In this document: in pieces, positions 40,105-53,383 of the stretch
How positions within the stretch are numbered: the stretch's first letter is position 1
Layout of the letters: each line of letters opens with the position of its first letter
Assembly (NCBI GenBank): GCA_029718625.1
Contig: CM056395.1
Span: 19,680,309-19,744,308 of the forward strand
Direction of reading: 5' to 3'
DNA: 64,000 bases
DNA from: Synaphobranchus kaupii
Lineage: Eukaryota > Chordata > Actinopteri > Anguilliformes > Synaphobranchidae
Program-made: the position numbers and the translations under genes
Notes under the pieces: generated by a model
Databases searched by the model: none
Seen by the model: the letters and a program-made list of their open reading frames with translations, nothing else
Told to the model about the DNA's origin: nothing

Positions 40105-40166
40105 CTTGAACCCTTCTTTAAACGGACCTATGTTTCCTTTGTCAAACTGATCATCTTAAGATTCAG
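40105..40166 (+). CDS. SEA middle exon, junction 10
   Basis: The coding sequence is standard. Intron A is 39,920-40,104 (185 bp) and intron B 40,167-40,285 (119 bp), both of the junction 9 form. SEA domain 10 spans 39,812-40,466. Confidence 0.85.
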
Positions 40167-40285
40167 GTAAGTTTGTGTGTGTGTACAAGTTGGAGGGTGT
40201 GTGTGTGTTTTTCATGGGTTTGTGATCGCACATGCCTACTCAGAAATCATAACGATGTTTGTTATACGGATATGTTTTTTTCTAG

Positions 40286-43200
40286 GAGTGGATCTGTAAT
40301 CACTGACTCGGCGATGGTTTTCAATCGTTCCATAACTCTCAATAGTTCAAGTTCAGAAGCAGTACCCACTGAGGCTGACTTGGCCAGCAACCTGGTAACT
40401 GCAGTGCAAAGCTCAAATGCCTCAGCGCTCAATATTAATTCCAGCTCTATTGAAGTCACTCAAATGCCTGACAACACAACAGCATCAGCCCCCACTCCGA
40501 CCACAGCTCCCACAACTACTGCTGCCCCCACTACAACCGCAGCCCCAACAACTGCAGCCCTCACTACAACAGCAGGCCCCACAACAACAGCAGGTCCCAC
40601 AACAGTAGCTGCCATTACAACTGCAGCCCCCACTACAACCTTTGCCCCGACTACAACTGCAACCCCCACTACAACTGCAGCCCCCACTGTAACCACAGCC
40701 CCCACTACAACTGTAGCCCCAACAACAACAGCAGGCTCCACTACAACTGCAGCCCCAACTACCACTGCAGCAGGCTCCACTACAACTGCAGCCCCGACTA
40801 CAACAGCAGCCTCCACTACAACTGCAGCCCCCACTACAACAGCAGCCCCGACTACAACTGTTGCCCCGACAACGACTGCAGTCCCCACTACAACAGCAGC
40901 CCCCACTACAACTGCAGCCCCCATTACAACTGCAGCCCCCACTACAACTGCAGCTCCCACAACAACAGCAGCCCCCACTAGAACTGCAGCCCCAACTACA
41001 ACTGTCGCCCCGACTACAACTGCAGCGCCCACTACAACCGCAGCAGCAACTACAACTACAGCCCAGACTACAACCGCAGCAGCAACTACTACCACGGCCC
41101 CCTCTACTGATGCAGCTCCCACTACAACTGCAGCCCCAACTACAACAGCAGCCCAGACTTCAACTGTTGCCCCGACTACGACTGCAGTCCCCACTACAAC
41201 AGCAGCCCAGACTACACCTGCAGCCCCCACTACAACTGCAGTTTCCACTACCACTGTAGCCCCCACTACAACTGTAGCCACGACTACAACTGCAGCGCCC
41301 ACTACAACCGCAGCAGCAACTACAACTACAGCCCAGACTACAACCACAGCAGCAACTACAACCACGGCCCCCTCTACAACCCCAGCCCCCACTACAACAG
41401 CAGCCCAGACTACAACTGTTGCCCCGACTACGACTGCAGTCCCCACTACAACAGCAGCCCCCACTACAACTGCAGCCCCCACTACAACTGCAGCCCCGAC
41501 TACAACAGCAGCCTCCACTACAACTGCAGCCCCCACTACAACAGCAGCACCCACTACAACTGCAGCCCCGACTACAACAGCAGCCTCCACTACAACTGCA
41601 GCCCCCACTACAACTGCAGCCCCGACTACAACAGCAGCCTCCACTACAACTGCAGCCCCCACTACAACAGCAGCCCCGACTACAACTGTTGCCCCGACAA
41701 CGACTGCAGTCCCCACTACAACAGCAGCCCCCACTACAACTGCAGCCCCCATTACAACTGCAGCCCCCACTACAACTGCAGCCCCGACTACAACAGCAGC
41801 ACCCACTACAACTGCAGCTTCCACTACAACAGCAGCCCCCACTACAACTGGAGCTCCCACTACAACAGCAGCCCCCACTACAACTGCAGCCCCCACTACA
41901 ACAGCAGCACCCACTACAACTGCAGCTTCCACTACAACAGCAGCCCCCACTACAACTGGAGCTCCCACTACAACAGCAGCCCCCACTACAACTGCAGCCC
42001 CCACTACTACTGCAGGCCTGACTACAACTGCAGCCCCCACTACAACTGCAGCTCCCACTACAACTGCAGCCCCCACTACAACTGCAGCCCCGACTACAAT
42101 TGCAGCCCCCACTACAACAGCAGCCCCCACTACAACTGCAGCCCCCACTACAACAGCAGCCCCCACTACAACTGCAGCCCCCACTACTACTGCAGCCCCG
42201 ACTACAACTGCAGCCCGCACTACAACTGCAGCTCCCGCTACAACTGCAGCCCCCACTCCAACAGCAGCACCCACTACAACTGCAGCCCCGACTACAACAG
42301 CAGCCTCCACTACAACTGCAGCCCCCACTACAACAGCAGCCCCGACTACAACTGTTGCCCCGACTACGACTGCAGTCCGCACTACAACAGCAGACCAGAC
42401 TACAACTGCAGCCCCCACTACAACTGCAGTTTCCACTACCACTGTAGCCCCCACTACAACTGCAGCCCCCACTACAACTGCAGCCCCTACTACAACTGCA
42501 GCTCCCACTACAACTGCATCTTCCACTACAACTGCAGCCCCCACTACAACAGCAGCACCCACTACAACTGCAGCCCCGACTACAACAGCAGCCTCCACTA
42601 CAACTGCAGCCCCCACTACAACTGCAGCCCCGACTACAACAGCAGCCTCCACTACAACTGCAGCCCCCACTACAACAGCAGCCCCGACTACAACTGTTGC
42701 CCCGACAACGACTGCAGCCCCCACTACAACTGCAGCCCCGACTACAACTGCAACCCCCACTACAACTGCAGCCCCCACTGTAACCACAGCCCCCACTACA
42801 ACTGTAGCCCCAACAACAACAGCAGGCTCCACTACAACTGCAGCCCCAACTACCACTGCAGCAGGCTCCACTACAACTGCAGCCCCGACTACAACAGCAG
42901 CCTCCACTACAACTGCAGCCCCCACTACAACAGCAGCCCCGACTACAACTGTTGCCCCGACAACGACTGCAGTCCCCACTACAACAGCAGCCCCCACTAC
43001 AACTGCAGCCCCCATTACAACTGCAGCCCCCACTACAACTGCAGCCCCGACTACAACAGCAGCACCCACTACAACTGCAGCTTCCACTACAACAGCAGCC
43101 CCCACTACAACTGGAGCTCCCACTACAACAGCAGCCCCCACTACAACTGCAGCCCCCACTACAACAGCAGCACCCACTACAACTGCAGCTTCCACTACAA

Positions 43201-44042
43201 CAGCAGCCCCCACTACAACTGGAGCTCCCACTACAACAGCAGCCCCCACTACAACTGCAGCCCCCACTACTACTGCAGCCCTGACTACAACTGCAGCCCC
43301 CACTACAACTGCAGCTCCCACTACAACTGCAGCCCCCACTACAACTGCAGCCCCGACTACAATTGCAGCCCCCACTACAACAGCAGCCCCCACTACAACT
43401 GCAGCCCCCACTACAACAGCAGCCCCCACTACAACTGCAGCCCCCACTACTACTGCAGCCCCGACTACAACTGCATCCCGCACTACAACTGCAGCTCCCG
43501 CTACAACTGCAGCCCCCACTCCAACTGCAGCCCCCACTACTACTGCAGTCCCGACTACAACTGCAGCCCTGATTACAACTGCAGTCCCCACTACAACAGC
43601 AGCCCCCACTACAACTGCAGCCCCCACTACAACAGCAGCCACCACTACAACTGCAGCCACCACTACTACTGCAGCCCCGACTACAACTGCAGCCCTGATT
43701 ACAACTGCAGCCCCCACTACAACTGCAGCCCCGACTACAACTGCAATCCCTACTACAACTTCAGCCCCGACTGCAACAGCAGACTCCACTACAACTGCAT
43801 CTTCCACTACCATTGCAGCCCCCAGTACAACTGCAACCCTGACTACAACTGCAGCCCCCACTACAACTGCAGCCCCCACTACAACAGCAGCACCCACTAC
43901 AACTTCAGCTCCCAATCCACCCGCAGTATCACCAGTCATTTCTTTCACACTGGTGTTCATCTCCATCGACACCTTCACACCTGACCTTGGAGATCCTACC
44001 TCTTCGGCTTTTGAGAATAGAGCCGAACAGATCAGGGACGTG
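40286..44042 (+). CDS. Large mucin exon 10
   Basis: This exon has 1,252 codons: SEA C-half 40,286-40,466, PTS 40,467-43,934 (1,156 codons) and SEA N-half 43,935-44,042. GCG at 40,311-40,313 gives SAMVF where all other type I copies have SEMVF, three residues before the strand's Phe. The 5' tract resembles exon 11 and the 3' part exon 9. A segment of its own 5' tract (PTVTTAP, AGSTTTAAP) recurs 2,091 bp downstream, near 42,740-42,960, inserting 255 bp relative to exon 9. Confidence 0.85.
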
Positions 44043-44227
44043 GTGAGTCTGAACCTACGAGCACAAAGAGAATACTATTTCCAATAATTTTTTTCTTGTA
44101 TTTCCTGTTGTTAGGAAAATGTATTTTACAATGTGCTGTTGTTTCTTCCCTTTGAAATTAATAGATGAAGATTCACACGAGTTGGTAATTCTGTGTCTTT
44201 TTAAAATAATCATACTTCTGTTTTCAG

Positions 44228-44289
44228 CTTGAACCCTTCTTTAAACGGACCTATGTTTCCTTTGTCAAACTGATCATCTTAAGATTCAG
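44228..44289 (+). CDS. SEA middle exon, junction 11
   Basis: The coding sequence is standard. Intron A is 44,043-44,227 (185 bp) and intron B 44,290-44,408 (119 bp), both of the junction 9 form. SEA domain 11 spans 43,935-44,589. Confidence 0.85.
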
Positions 44290-44408
44290 GTAAGTTTGTG
44301 TGTGTGTACAAGTTGGAGGGTGTGTGTGTGTTTTTCATGGGTTTGTGATCGCACATGCCTACTCAGAAATCATAACGATGTTTGTTATACGGATATGTTT
44401 TTTTCTAG

Positions 44409-47370
44409 GAGTGGATCTGTAATCACTGACTCGGAGATGGTTTTCAATCGTTCCATAACTCTCAATAGTTCAAGTTCAGAAGCAGTACCCACTGAGGCTG
44501 ACTTGGCCAGCAACCTGGTAACTGCAGTGCAAAGCTCAAATGCCTCAGCGCTCAATATTAATTCCAGCTCTATTGAAGTCACTCAAATGCCTGACAACAC
44601 AACAGCATCAGCCCCCACTCCGACCACAGCTCCCACAACTACTGCTGCCCCCACTACAACCGCAGCCCCAACAACTGCAGCCCTCACTACAACAGCAGGC
44701 CCCACAACAACAGCAGGTCCCACAACAGTAGCTGCCATTACAACTGCAGCCCCCACTACAACCTTTGCCCCGACTACAACTGCAACCCCCACTACAACTG
44801 CAGCCCCCACTGTAACCACAGCCCCCACTACAACTGTAGCCCCAACAACAACAGCAGGCTCCACTACAACTGCAGCCCCAACTACCACTGCAGCAGGCTC
44901 CACTACAACTGCAGCCCCAACTACCACTGTTGCCCCGACTACAACCGCAGGTCCCACTACAACTGCAGCTCCAACTACAACTGCAGCCCCAAGTACAACA
45001 GCAGGCCCCACTACAATTGCAGCCCCAACTACAACTGTTGCCCCCACTACAACCGCAGCAGCAACTACAACTACAGCCCAGACTACAACCGCAGCAGCAA
45101 CTACAACCATGGCCCCCACTACAACCGCAGCTCCCACTACAACTGCAGCCCCCACTACAACAGAAGCGCCCACTACAACTGCAGCTCCCACGACAACTGC
45201 AGCCCCAACTACAACTGCAGCCACCACTACAACTGCAGCTCCCACTACAACTGCTGTCCCCACTACAACTGCAGCCCCAACTACAATAGATGCCCCCACT
45301 ACAACTGTAGCCCCCACAACAACAGCAGCCCCCACTAGAACTGCAGCCCCAACTACAACTGTAGCCCCGACTACAACTGCAGCGCCCACTACAACCGCAG
45401 CAGCAACTACAACTACAGCCCAGACTACAACCGCAGCAGCAACTACTACCACGGCCCCCTCTACTAATGCAGCTCCCACTACAACTGCAGCCCCAACTAC
45501 AACAGCAGCCCAGACTTCAACTGTTGCCCCGACTACGACTGCAGTCCCCACGACAACAGCAGCCCAGACTACAACTGCAGCCCCCACTACAACTGCAGTT
45601 TCCACTACCACTGTAGCCCCCACTACAACTGCAGCCCCAACTACAACTGCAGCGCCCACTACAACTGCAGCCCCAACTACAATAGCAGCCCCCACTACAA
45701 CTGTAGCCCCCACAACAACAGCAGCCCCCACTACAACTGCAGCCCCAACTACAACTGTAGCCCCGACTACAACTGCAGCGCCCACTACAACCGCAGCAGC
45801 AACTACAACTACAGCCCAGACTACAATCCCAGCAGCAACTACAACCACGGCCCCCTCTAGAACCGCAGCCCCCACTACAACAGCAGCCCAGACTACAACT
45901 GTTGCCCCGACTACGACTGCAGTCCCCACTACAACAGCAGCCTCCTCTACAACTGCAGCCCCCACTACAACCGCAGCTCCCACTACAACTGCAGCCTCCA
46001 CTACAACAGAAGCGCTCACTACAACTGCAGCCCCCACGACAACTACAGCCCCAACTACAACTGCAGCCCCCACTACAACTGCAGCTCCCACAACAACAGC
46101 AGCCCCCACTAGAACTGCAGCCCCAACTACAACTGTCGCCCCGACTACAACTGCAGCGCCCACTACAACCGCAGCAGCAACTACAACTACAGCCCAGACT
46201 ACAACCGCAGCAGCAACTACTACCACGGCCCCCTCTACTGATGCAGCTCCCACTACAACTGCAGCCCCAACTACAACAGCAGCCCAGACTTCAACTGTTG
46301 CCCCGACTACGACTGCAGTCCCCACTACAACAGCAGCCCAGACTACACCTGCAGCCCCCACTACAACTGCAGTTTCCACTACCACTGTAGCCCCCACTAC
46401 AACTGTAGCCACGACTACAACTGCAGCGCCCACTACAACCGCAGCAGCAACTACAACTACAGCCCAGACTACAACCACAGCAGCAACTACAACCACGGCC
46501 CCCTCTACAACCGCAGCCCCCACTACAACAGCAGCCCAGACTACAACTGTTGCCCCGACTACGACTGCAGTCCCCACTACAACAGCAGCCCCCACTACAA
46601 CTGCAGCCCCCACTACAACTGCAGCCCCGACTACAACTGCAGCCCCCACTACAACTGCAGCCCCAACTACAATAGCAGCCCCCACTACAACTGTAGCCCC
46701 CACAACAACACCAGCCCCCACTACAACTGCAGCCCCAACTACAACTGTAGCCACGACTATAACTGCAGCGCCCACTACAACCGCAGCAGCAACTACAACT
46801 ACAGCCCAGACTACAACGGCAGCAGTAAGTACAACCACGGCCCCCTCTACAACCGCAGCCCCCACTACAACAGCAGCCCAGACTACAACTGTTGCCCCGA
46901 CTACGACTGCAGTCCCTACTACAACAGCAGCCCCCACTACAACTGCAGCCCCCACTACAACTGCAGCCCCGACTACAACTGCAGCCCCTACTACAACTGC
47001 AGCTCCCACTACAACTACAGCCCCCACTACAACTCCTTCTTCCACTACAACTGCAGCCCCCACTACACCTGCACCTTCCAGTACCACTGCAGCCCCCACT
47101 ACAACTGCAGCTCCCACTACAACTGCAGCCACCACTACAACTGCATCTTCCACTACCACTGCAGCCCCCAGTACAACTGCAAGCCCGACTACAACTGCAG
47201 CCCCCACTACAACAGCAGCACCCACTACAACTTCAGCTCCAAATCCACCCGCAGAATCACCAGTCATTTCTTTCACACTGGTGTTCATCTCCATCGACAC
47301 CTTCACACCTGACCTTGGAGATCCTACCTCTTCGGCTTTTGAGAATAGAGCAGAACAGATCAGGGACGTG
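44409..47370 (+). CDS. Large mucin exon 11
   Basis: This exon has 987 codons: SEA C-half 44,409-44,589, PTS 44,590-47,262 (891 codons) and SEA N-half 47,263-47,370. It has no 1,008-bp blocks; instead it is rich in TTTTAQTTTAAATTTTAPS variants shared with exon 9. Just before the SEA half it reads PAESPVIS where others have PAVSPVIS. Donor read-through would end in EYYSP, unique to this copy. Confidence 0.85.
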
Positions 47371-47555
47371 GTGAGTCTGAACCTACGAGCACAAAGAGAA
47401 TACTATTCCCCATAATTTTTTTCTTGTTTTTCCTGTTGTTAGGAACATGTATTTTACAATGTGCTGTTGTTTCTTACCTTTGAAATGAATAGATGAAGAT
47501 TTACAAGAGTTGGTAATACTGTTTCTTTTTTAAATAATCATACTTCTGTTTTCAG

Positions 47556-47617
47556 CTTGAACCCTTCTTTAAACGGACCTATGTTTCCTTTGTCAAACTG
47601 ATCATCTTAAGATTCAG
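47556..47617 (+). CDS. SEA middle exon, junction 12 (last type I)
   Basis: The coding sequence is standard. Intron A is 47,371-47,555 (185 bp) and is the most divergent type I copy (GGAACATG, AAATGAATAG, ATTTACAAG). Intron B is 47,618-47,736 (119 bp), of the common form. SEA domain 12 spans 47,263-47,917. Confidence 0.85.
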
Positions 47618-47736
47618 GTAAGTGTGTGTGTGTGTACAAGTTGGAGGGTGTGTGTGTGTTTTTCATGGGTTTGTGATCACACATGCCTACTCAGAAATCA
47701 TAACGATGTTTGTAATACGGATATGTTTTTGTCTAG

Positions 47737-50700
47737 GAGTGGATCTGTAATCACTGACTCGGAGATGGTTTTCAATCGTTCCATGACTGTCAATAGTTCA
47801 AGTTCAGAAGCAGTACCCACTGAGGCTGACTTGGCGAGCAACCTGGTAACTGCAGTGCAAAGCTCAAATGCCTCAGCGCTCAATATTAATTCCAGCTCTA
47901 TTGAAGTCACTCAAATGCCTGACAACACAACAGCATCAGCCCCCACTCCGACCACAGCTCCCACAACTACTGCTGCCCCCACTACAACCGCAGCCCCAAC
48001 AACTGCAGCCCTCACTACAACAGCAGGCCCCACAACAACAGCAGGTCCCACAACAGCAGTTGCCACTACAACTGCAGCCCCCACTACAACCTTTGCCCCG
48101 ACTACAACTGCAACCCCCACTACAACTGCAGCCCCCACTGTAACCGCAGCCCCCACTACAACTGTAGCCCCCACAACAACAGCAGGCTCCACTACAACTA
48201 CAGCCCCAACTACCACTGCAGCAGGCTCCACTACAACTGCAGCCCCAACTACCACTGTTGCCCCGACTACAACCGCAGGCCCCACTACAACTGCAGCTCC
48301 AACTACAACTGCAGCCCCAAGTACAACAGCAGGCCCCACTACAACTGTAGCCCCCACAACAACAGGAGCCCCCACTACAATTGCAGCCCCAACTACAACT
48401 GTTGCCCCCACTACAACTGCAGCGCCCACTACAACCGCAGCAGCAACTACAACTACAGCCCAGACTACAACCGCAGCAGCAACTACAACCATGGCCCCCA
48501 CTACAACCACAGCTCCCACTACAACTGCAGCCCCCACTACAACAGAAGCGCCCACTAAACCTGCAGTCCCCACGACAACTGCAGCCCCAACTACAACTGC
48601 AGCCCCCACTACAACTGCAGCTCCCACTACAACTGCTGTCCCCACTACAACTGCAGCCCCCACTACAACCGCAGCCCCAACAACAACTGCAGTCCCCACT
48701 ACAACAGCAGCCCCCACTACAACTGCAGATTCCACTACCACTGCAGCCCCCACTACAACAGCAGCCCCGAAAACAACTGTTGCCCCGAGTACGACTGCAG
48801 CCCCCACTACCACTGCAGCCCCCACTACAACTGCAGCCCCTACTACAACTGCAACTCCCACTACAACTGCATCTTCCTCTACAACTGCAGCCCCCACTAC
48901 AAGTACAGCCCCCACTACAACAGCAGCCCCCACTACAACAACAGTCCCCACTACAACTGCAGCCCTGAATACAACTGCAGCCCCGACTACATCTGCAGCC
49001 CCCACTACAACAGCAGCCCCCAGTACAACTGCAGCCCCGACTACAACTGCAGCCCCCACTACAACAGCAGCCCCCACTACAACTGCAGCTCCTACTACAA
49101 CTGCAGCCCCCACTACAACAGCAGCCTCCACTACAAATGCAGCCCACACTACAACTGCAGCCCCCACTACAACTGCAGCCCCCACTACAACAGCAGCCCC
49201 CACTACTACTTCAGGCCCGACTACAACTGCAGCCCCCACTGCAACAGCAGCCCCCACTACAACAGCAGCCCCCACTACAACTGCAGTCCCCACTACAACG
49301 GCAGCCCCCACTACAACTGCAGCCCCCACTACAACAGCAGCCCCCACTACAACTGCAGCCCCCACTACAACAGCAGCCCCCACTACAACTACAGCCCCCA
49401 CTACAACAGCAGCCCCCACTACAACAACAGTCCCCACTACAACTGCAGCCCTGAATACAACTGCAGCCCCCACTGCAATTGCAGCCCCCACTACAACTGC
49501 AGCCCCCACTACTACAGCTGCTCCCAGTACCACTGCAGCCCCCACTACAACAGCAGCCCCCACTACAACTGCAGCTTCCACTACAACTGCAGCCCCCACT
49601 ATAACAGCAGCCCCCACTACAACAGCACCCCCCACTACAACTGCAGCCTCCACTACAACAGCAGCCCCCACTACCACTGCAGCCCCCACTACAACAGCAG
49701 CCCTCATTACAACTGCAGCTTCCACTACAACTGCAGCTTCCACTACAACTGCAGCTCCTACTACAACTGCAGCCACGACTACAACTGCAGCCCCGACTAC
49801 ATCTGCAGCCCCCACTACAACAGCAGCCCCCAGTACAACTGCAGCCCCCACTACAACTGCAGCCCCGACTACAACTGTTGCCCCGACAACGACTGCAGTC
49901 CCCACTACAACAGCAGCCCCCACTACAACTGCAGCCCCGACTACAATTGCAGCTGCCACTACAACAGCAGCCCCCACTACAACTGCAGCCCTCACTACAA
50001 CTGCAGATTCCACTACCACTGCAGCCCCCATTACAACTGCAGCCATGACTACAACTGCAGCCCCCACTACAACAGAAGCACCCACTACAACAGCAGCCCC
50101 CACTACAACTGCTGCCCCGACTACAACTGCAGCCCCCACTACAACAGCAGCCCCCACTACAACTGCAGCCCCCACTGTAACCGCAGCCCCCACTACAACT
50201 GTAGCCCCCACAACAACAGCAGGCTCCACTACAACTACAGCCCCAACTACCACTGCAGCAGGCTCCACTACAACTGCAGCCCCAACTACCACTGTTGCCC
50301 CGACTACAACCGCAGGCCCCACTACAACTGCAGCTCCAACTACAACTGCAGCCCCAAGTACAACAGCAGGCCCCACTACAACTGTAGCCCCCACAACAAC
50401 AGCAGCCCCCACTACAATTGCAGCCCCAACTACAACTGTTGCCCCCACTACAGCTGCAGCGCCCACTACAACCGCAGCAGCAACTACAACTACAGCCCAG
50501 ACTACAACCGCAGCAGCAACTACAACCATGGCCCCCACTACAACCACAGCTCCCACTACAACTGCAGCCCCCACTACAACAGAAGCGCCCACTAAACCTG
50601 CAGTCCCCACGACAACTGCAGCCCCAACTACAACTGCAGCCCCCACTACAACTGCAGCTCCCACTACAACTGCTGTCCCCACTACAACTGCAGCCCCCAC

Positions 50701-53383
50701 TACAACCGCAGCCCCAAAAACAACTGCAGTCCCCACTACAACAGCAGCCCCCACTACAACTGCAGATTCCACTACCACTGCAGCCCCCACTACAACAGCA
50801 GCCCCGAAAACAACTGTTGCCCCGAGTACGACTGCAGCCCCCACTACAACTGCAGCCCCCACTACAACTGCAGCCCCTACTACAACTGCATCTCCCACTA
50901 CAACTGCATCTTCCTCTACAACTGCAGCCCCCACTACAAGTACAGCCCCCACTACAACAGCAGCCCCCACTACAACAACAGTCCCCACTACAACTGCAGC
51001 CCTGAATACAACTGCAGCCCCGACTACATCTGCAGCCCCCACTACAACAGCAGCCCCCAGTACAACTGCAGCCCCGACTACAACTGCAGCCCCCACTACA
51101 ACAGCAGCCCCCACTACAACTGCAGCTCCTACTACAACTGCAGCCCCCACTACAACAGCAGCCTCCACTACAAATGCAGCCCACACTACAACTGCAGCCC
51201 CCACTACAACTGCAGCCCCCACTACAACAGCAGCCCCCACTACTACTTCAGGCCCGACTACAACTGCAGCCCCCACTGCAACAGCAGCCCCCACTACAAC
51301 AGCAGCCCCCACTACAACTGCAGTCCCCACTACAACGGCAGCCCCCACTACAACTGCAGCCCCCACTACAACAGCAGCCCCCACTACAACTGCAGCCCCC
51401 ACTACAACAGCAGCCCCCACTACAACTACAGCCCCCACTACAACAGCAGCCCCCACTACAACAACAGTCCCCACTACAACTGCAGCCCTGAATACAACTG
51501 CAGCCCCCACTGCAATTGCAGCCCCCACTACAACTGCAGCCCCCACTACTACAGCTGCCCCCAGTACCACTGCAGCCCCCACTACAACAGCAGCCCCCAC
51601 TACAACTGCAGCTTCCACTACAACTGCAGCCCCCACTATAACAGCAGCCCCCACTACAACAGCACCCCCCACTACAACTGCAGCCTCCACTACAACAGCA
51701 GCCCCCACTACCACTGCAGCCCCCACTACAACAGCAGCCCTCATTACAACTGCAGCTTCCACTACAACTGCAGCTTCCACTACAACTGCAGCTCCTACTA
51801 CAACTGCAGCCACGACTACAACTGCAGCCCCGACTACATCTGCAGCCCCCACTACAACAGCAGCCCCCAGTACAACTGCAGCCCCGACTACAACTGTTGC
51901 CCCGACAACGACTGCAGTCCCCACTACAACAGCAGCCCCCACTACAACTGCAGCCCCGACTACAATTGCAGCTGCCACTACAACAGCAGCCCCCACTACA
52001 ACTGCAGCCCTCACTACAACTGCAGATTCCACTACCACTGCAGCCCCCATTACAACTGCAGCCATGACTACAACTGCAGCCCCCACTACAACAGAAGCAC
52101 CCACTACAACAGCAGCCCCCACTACAACTGCTGCCCCGACTACAACTGCAGCCCCCACTACAACAGCAGCCCCCACTACAACTGCAGCCCTGACTACAAC
52201 AGCAGCTTCCACTACCACTGCAGCTCCCACTACAACTGCAGCCATGACTACAGCTGCTGCCCCCACTACAACAGAAGCACCCACTACAACTGCAGCCCCG
52301 ACTACAACAGCAGGACCCACTACAAATGCAGCCCCCACTACAACAGCAGCCCCCACTACAATTGCAGCCCCCACTACAACTGCAGCCCCCACTACTACTT
52401 CAGGCCCGACTACAACTGCAGCCCCCACTGCAACAGCAGCCCCCACTACAACAGCAGCCCCCACTACAACTGCAGTCCCCACTACAACGGCAGACCCCAC
52501 TACAACTGCAGCCCCGACTACAACAGCAGGACCCACTACAAATGCAGCCCCCACTACAACAGCAGCCCCCACTACAATTGCAGCCCCCACTACAACTGCA
52601 GCCCCCACTACTACTTCAGGCCCGACTACAACAGCAGCCCCCACTACAACTGCAGCTTCCACTACAACTGCAGCTCCTACTACAACTGGAGCTCCCACTA
52701 CTACTTCAGCCCCGACTACAACTGCAGCCCCCACTGCAACACCAGCCCCCACTACAACAGCAGCCCCCACTACAACTGCAGTCCCCACTACAACGGCAGC
52801 TCCCACTACAACTGCAGCCCCCACTACAACAGCAGCCCCCACTACAACTGCAGCCCCCACTAGAACAGCAGCCCCCACTACAACTGCAGCCCCCACTACA
52901 ACAACAGCCCCCACTACAACTGCAGCCCTGAATACAACTGCAGCCCCCACTGCAATTGCAGCCCCCACTACAACAGCAGCCCCCACTACAACTGCAGCCC
53001 CCACTACAACAGTAGCCCCCACTACAACTGCAGCCCCCACTACAACAGTAGCCCCCACTACAACTGCAGTCCCCACTACAACGGCAGCCCCCACTATAAC
53101 TGCAGCCCCCACTACAACAGCAGCCCCCACTACAACTGCAGCTACCAGTACAACTGCAGCCCCGACTACATCAGCAGCCTCCAGTACAACTGCAGCTCCT
53201 ACTACAACTGCAACCCCAACAACAATTCAAGCACTGACCACAACCATAGCTCCTGCGACATCTGCACCAGCCACAAACATTGTTATCATCGTGGTGTTCA
53301 CCTCCACCGACAACTTCACAGCAGCCCTGGCAGATCCTAACTCCCAGGCTTTCATAGATAGAGCAAAGCGTATCAAGGACCTG
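47737..53383 (+). CDS. Large mucin exon 12 (type I start, type II end)
   Basis: This exon has 1,882 codons. It opens with a type I SEA C-half (47,737-47,917; GTC at 47,789 gives MTVNSS instead of MTLNSS). It ends with a type II SEA N-half (53,276-53,383; IVIIVVFTS, then AKRIKDL). The PTS tract of 1,786 codons includes a 2,037-bp tandem duplication. By about 48,970 the tract already uses variants typical of the type II exons (LNTTAAP, PTAIAAP). The donor is CTG|GTGAGT at 53,383/53,384; read-through would end after VSLNQLI. Confidence 0.85.
48134..52189 (+). repeat. 2,037-bp tandem duplication in exon 12
   Basis: Copy 1 is 48,134-50,170 and copy 2 is 50,171-about 52,189. Marker pairs at offset 2,037 include CCCACTGTAACCGC at 48,134/50,171 and matching positions 48,381/50,418 and 49,137/51,174. 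Copy 2 lost 18 bp near 51,885, after which the offset is 2,019 (GCCATGAC at 50,042/52,061). Confidence 0.85.
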
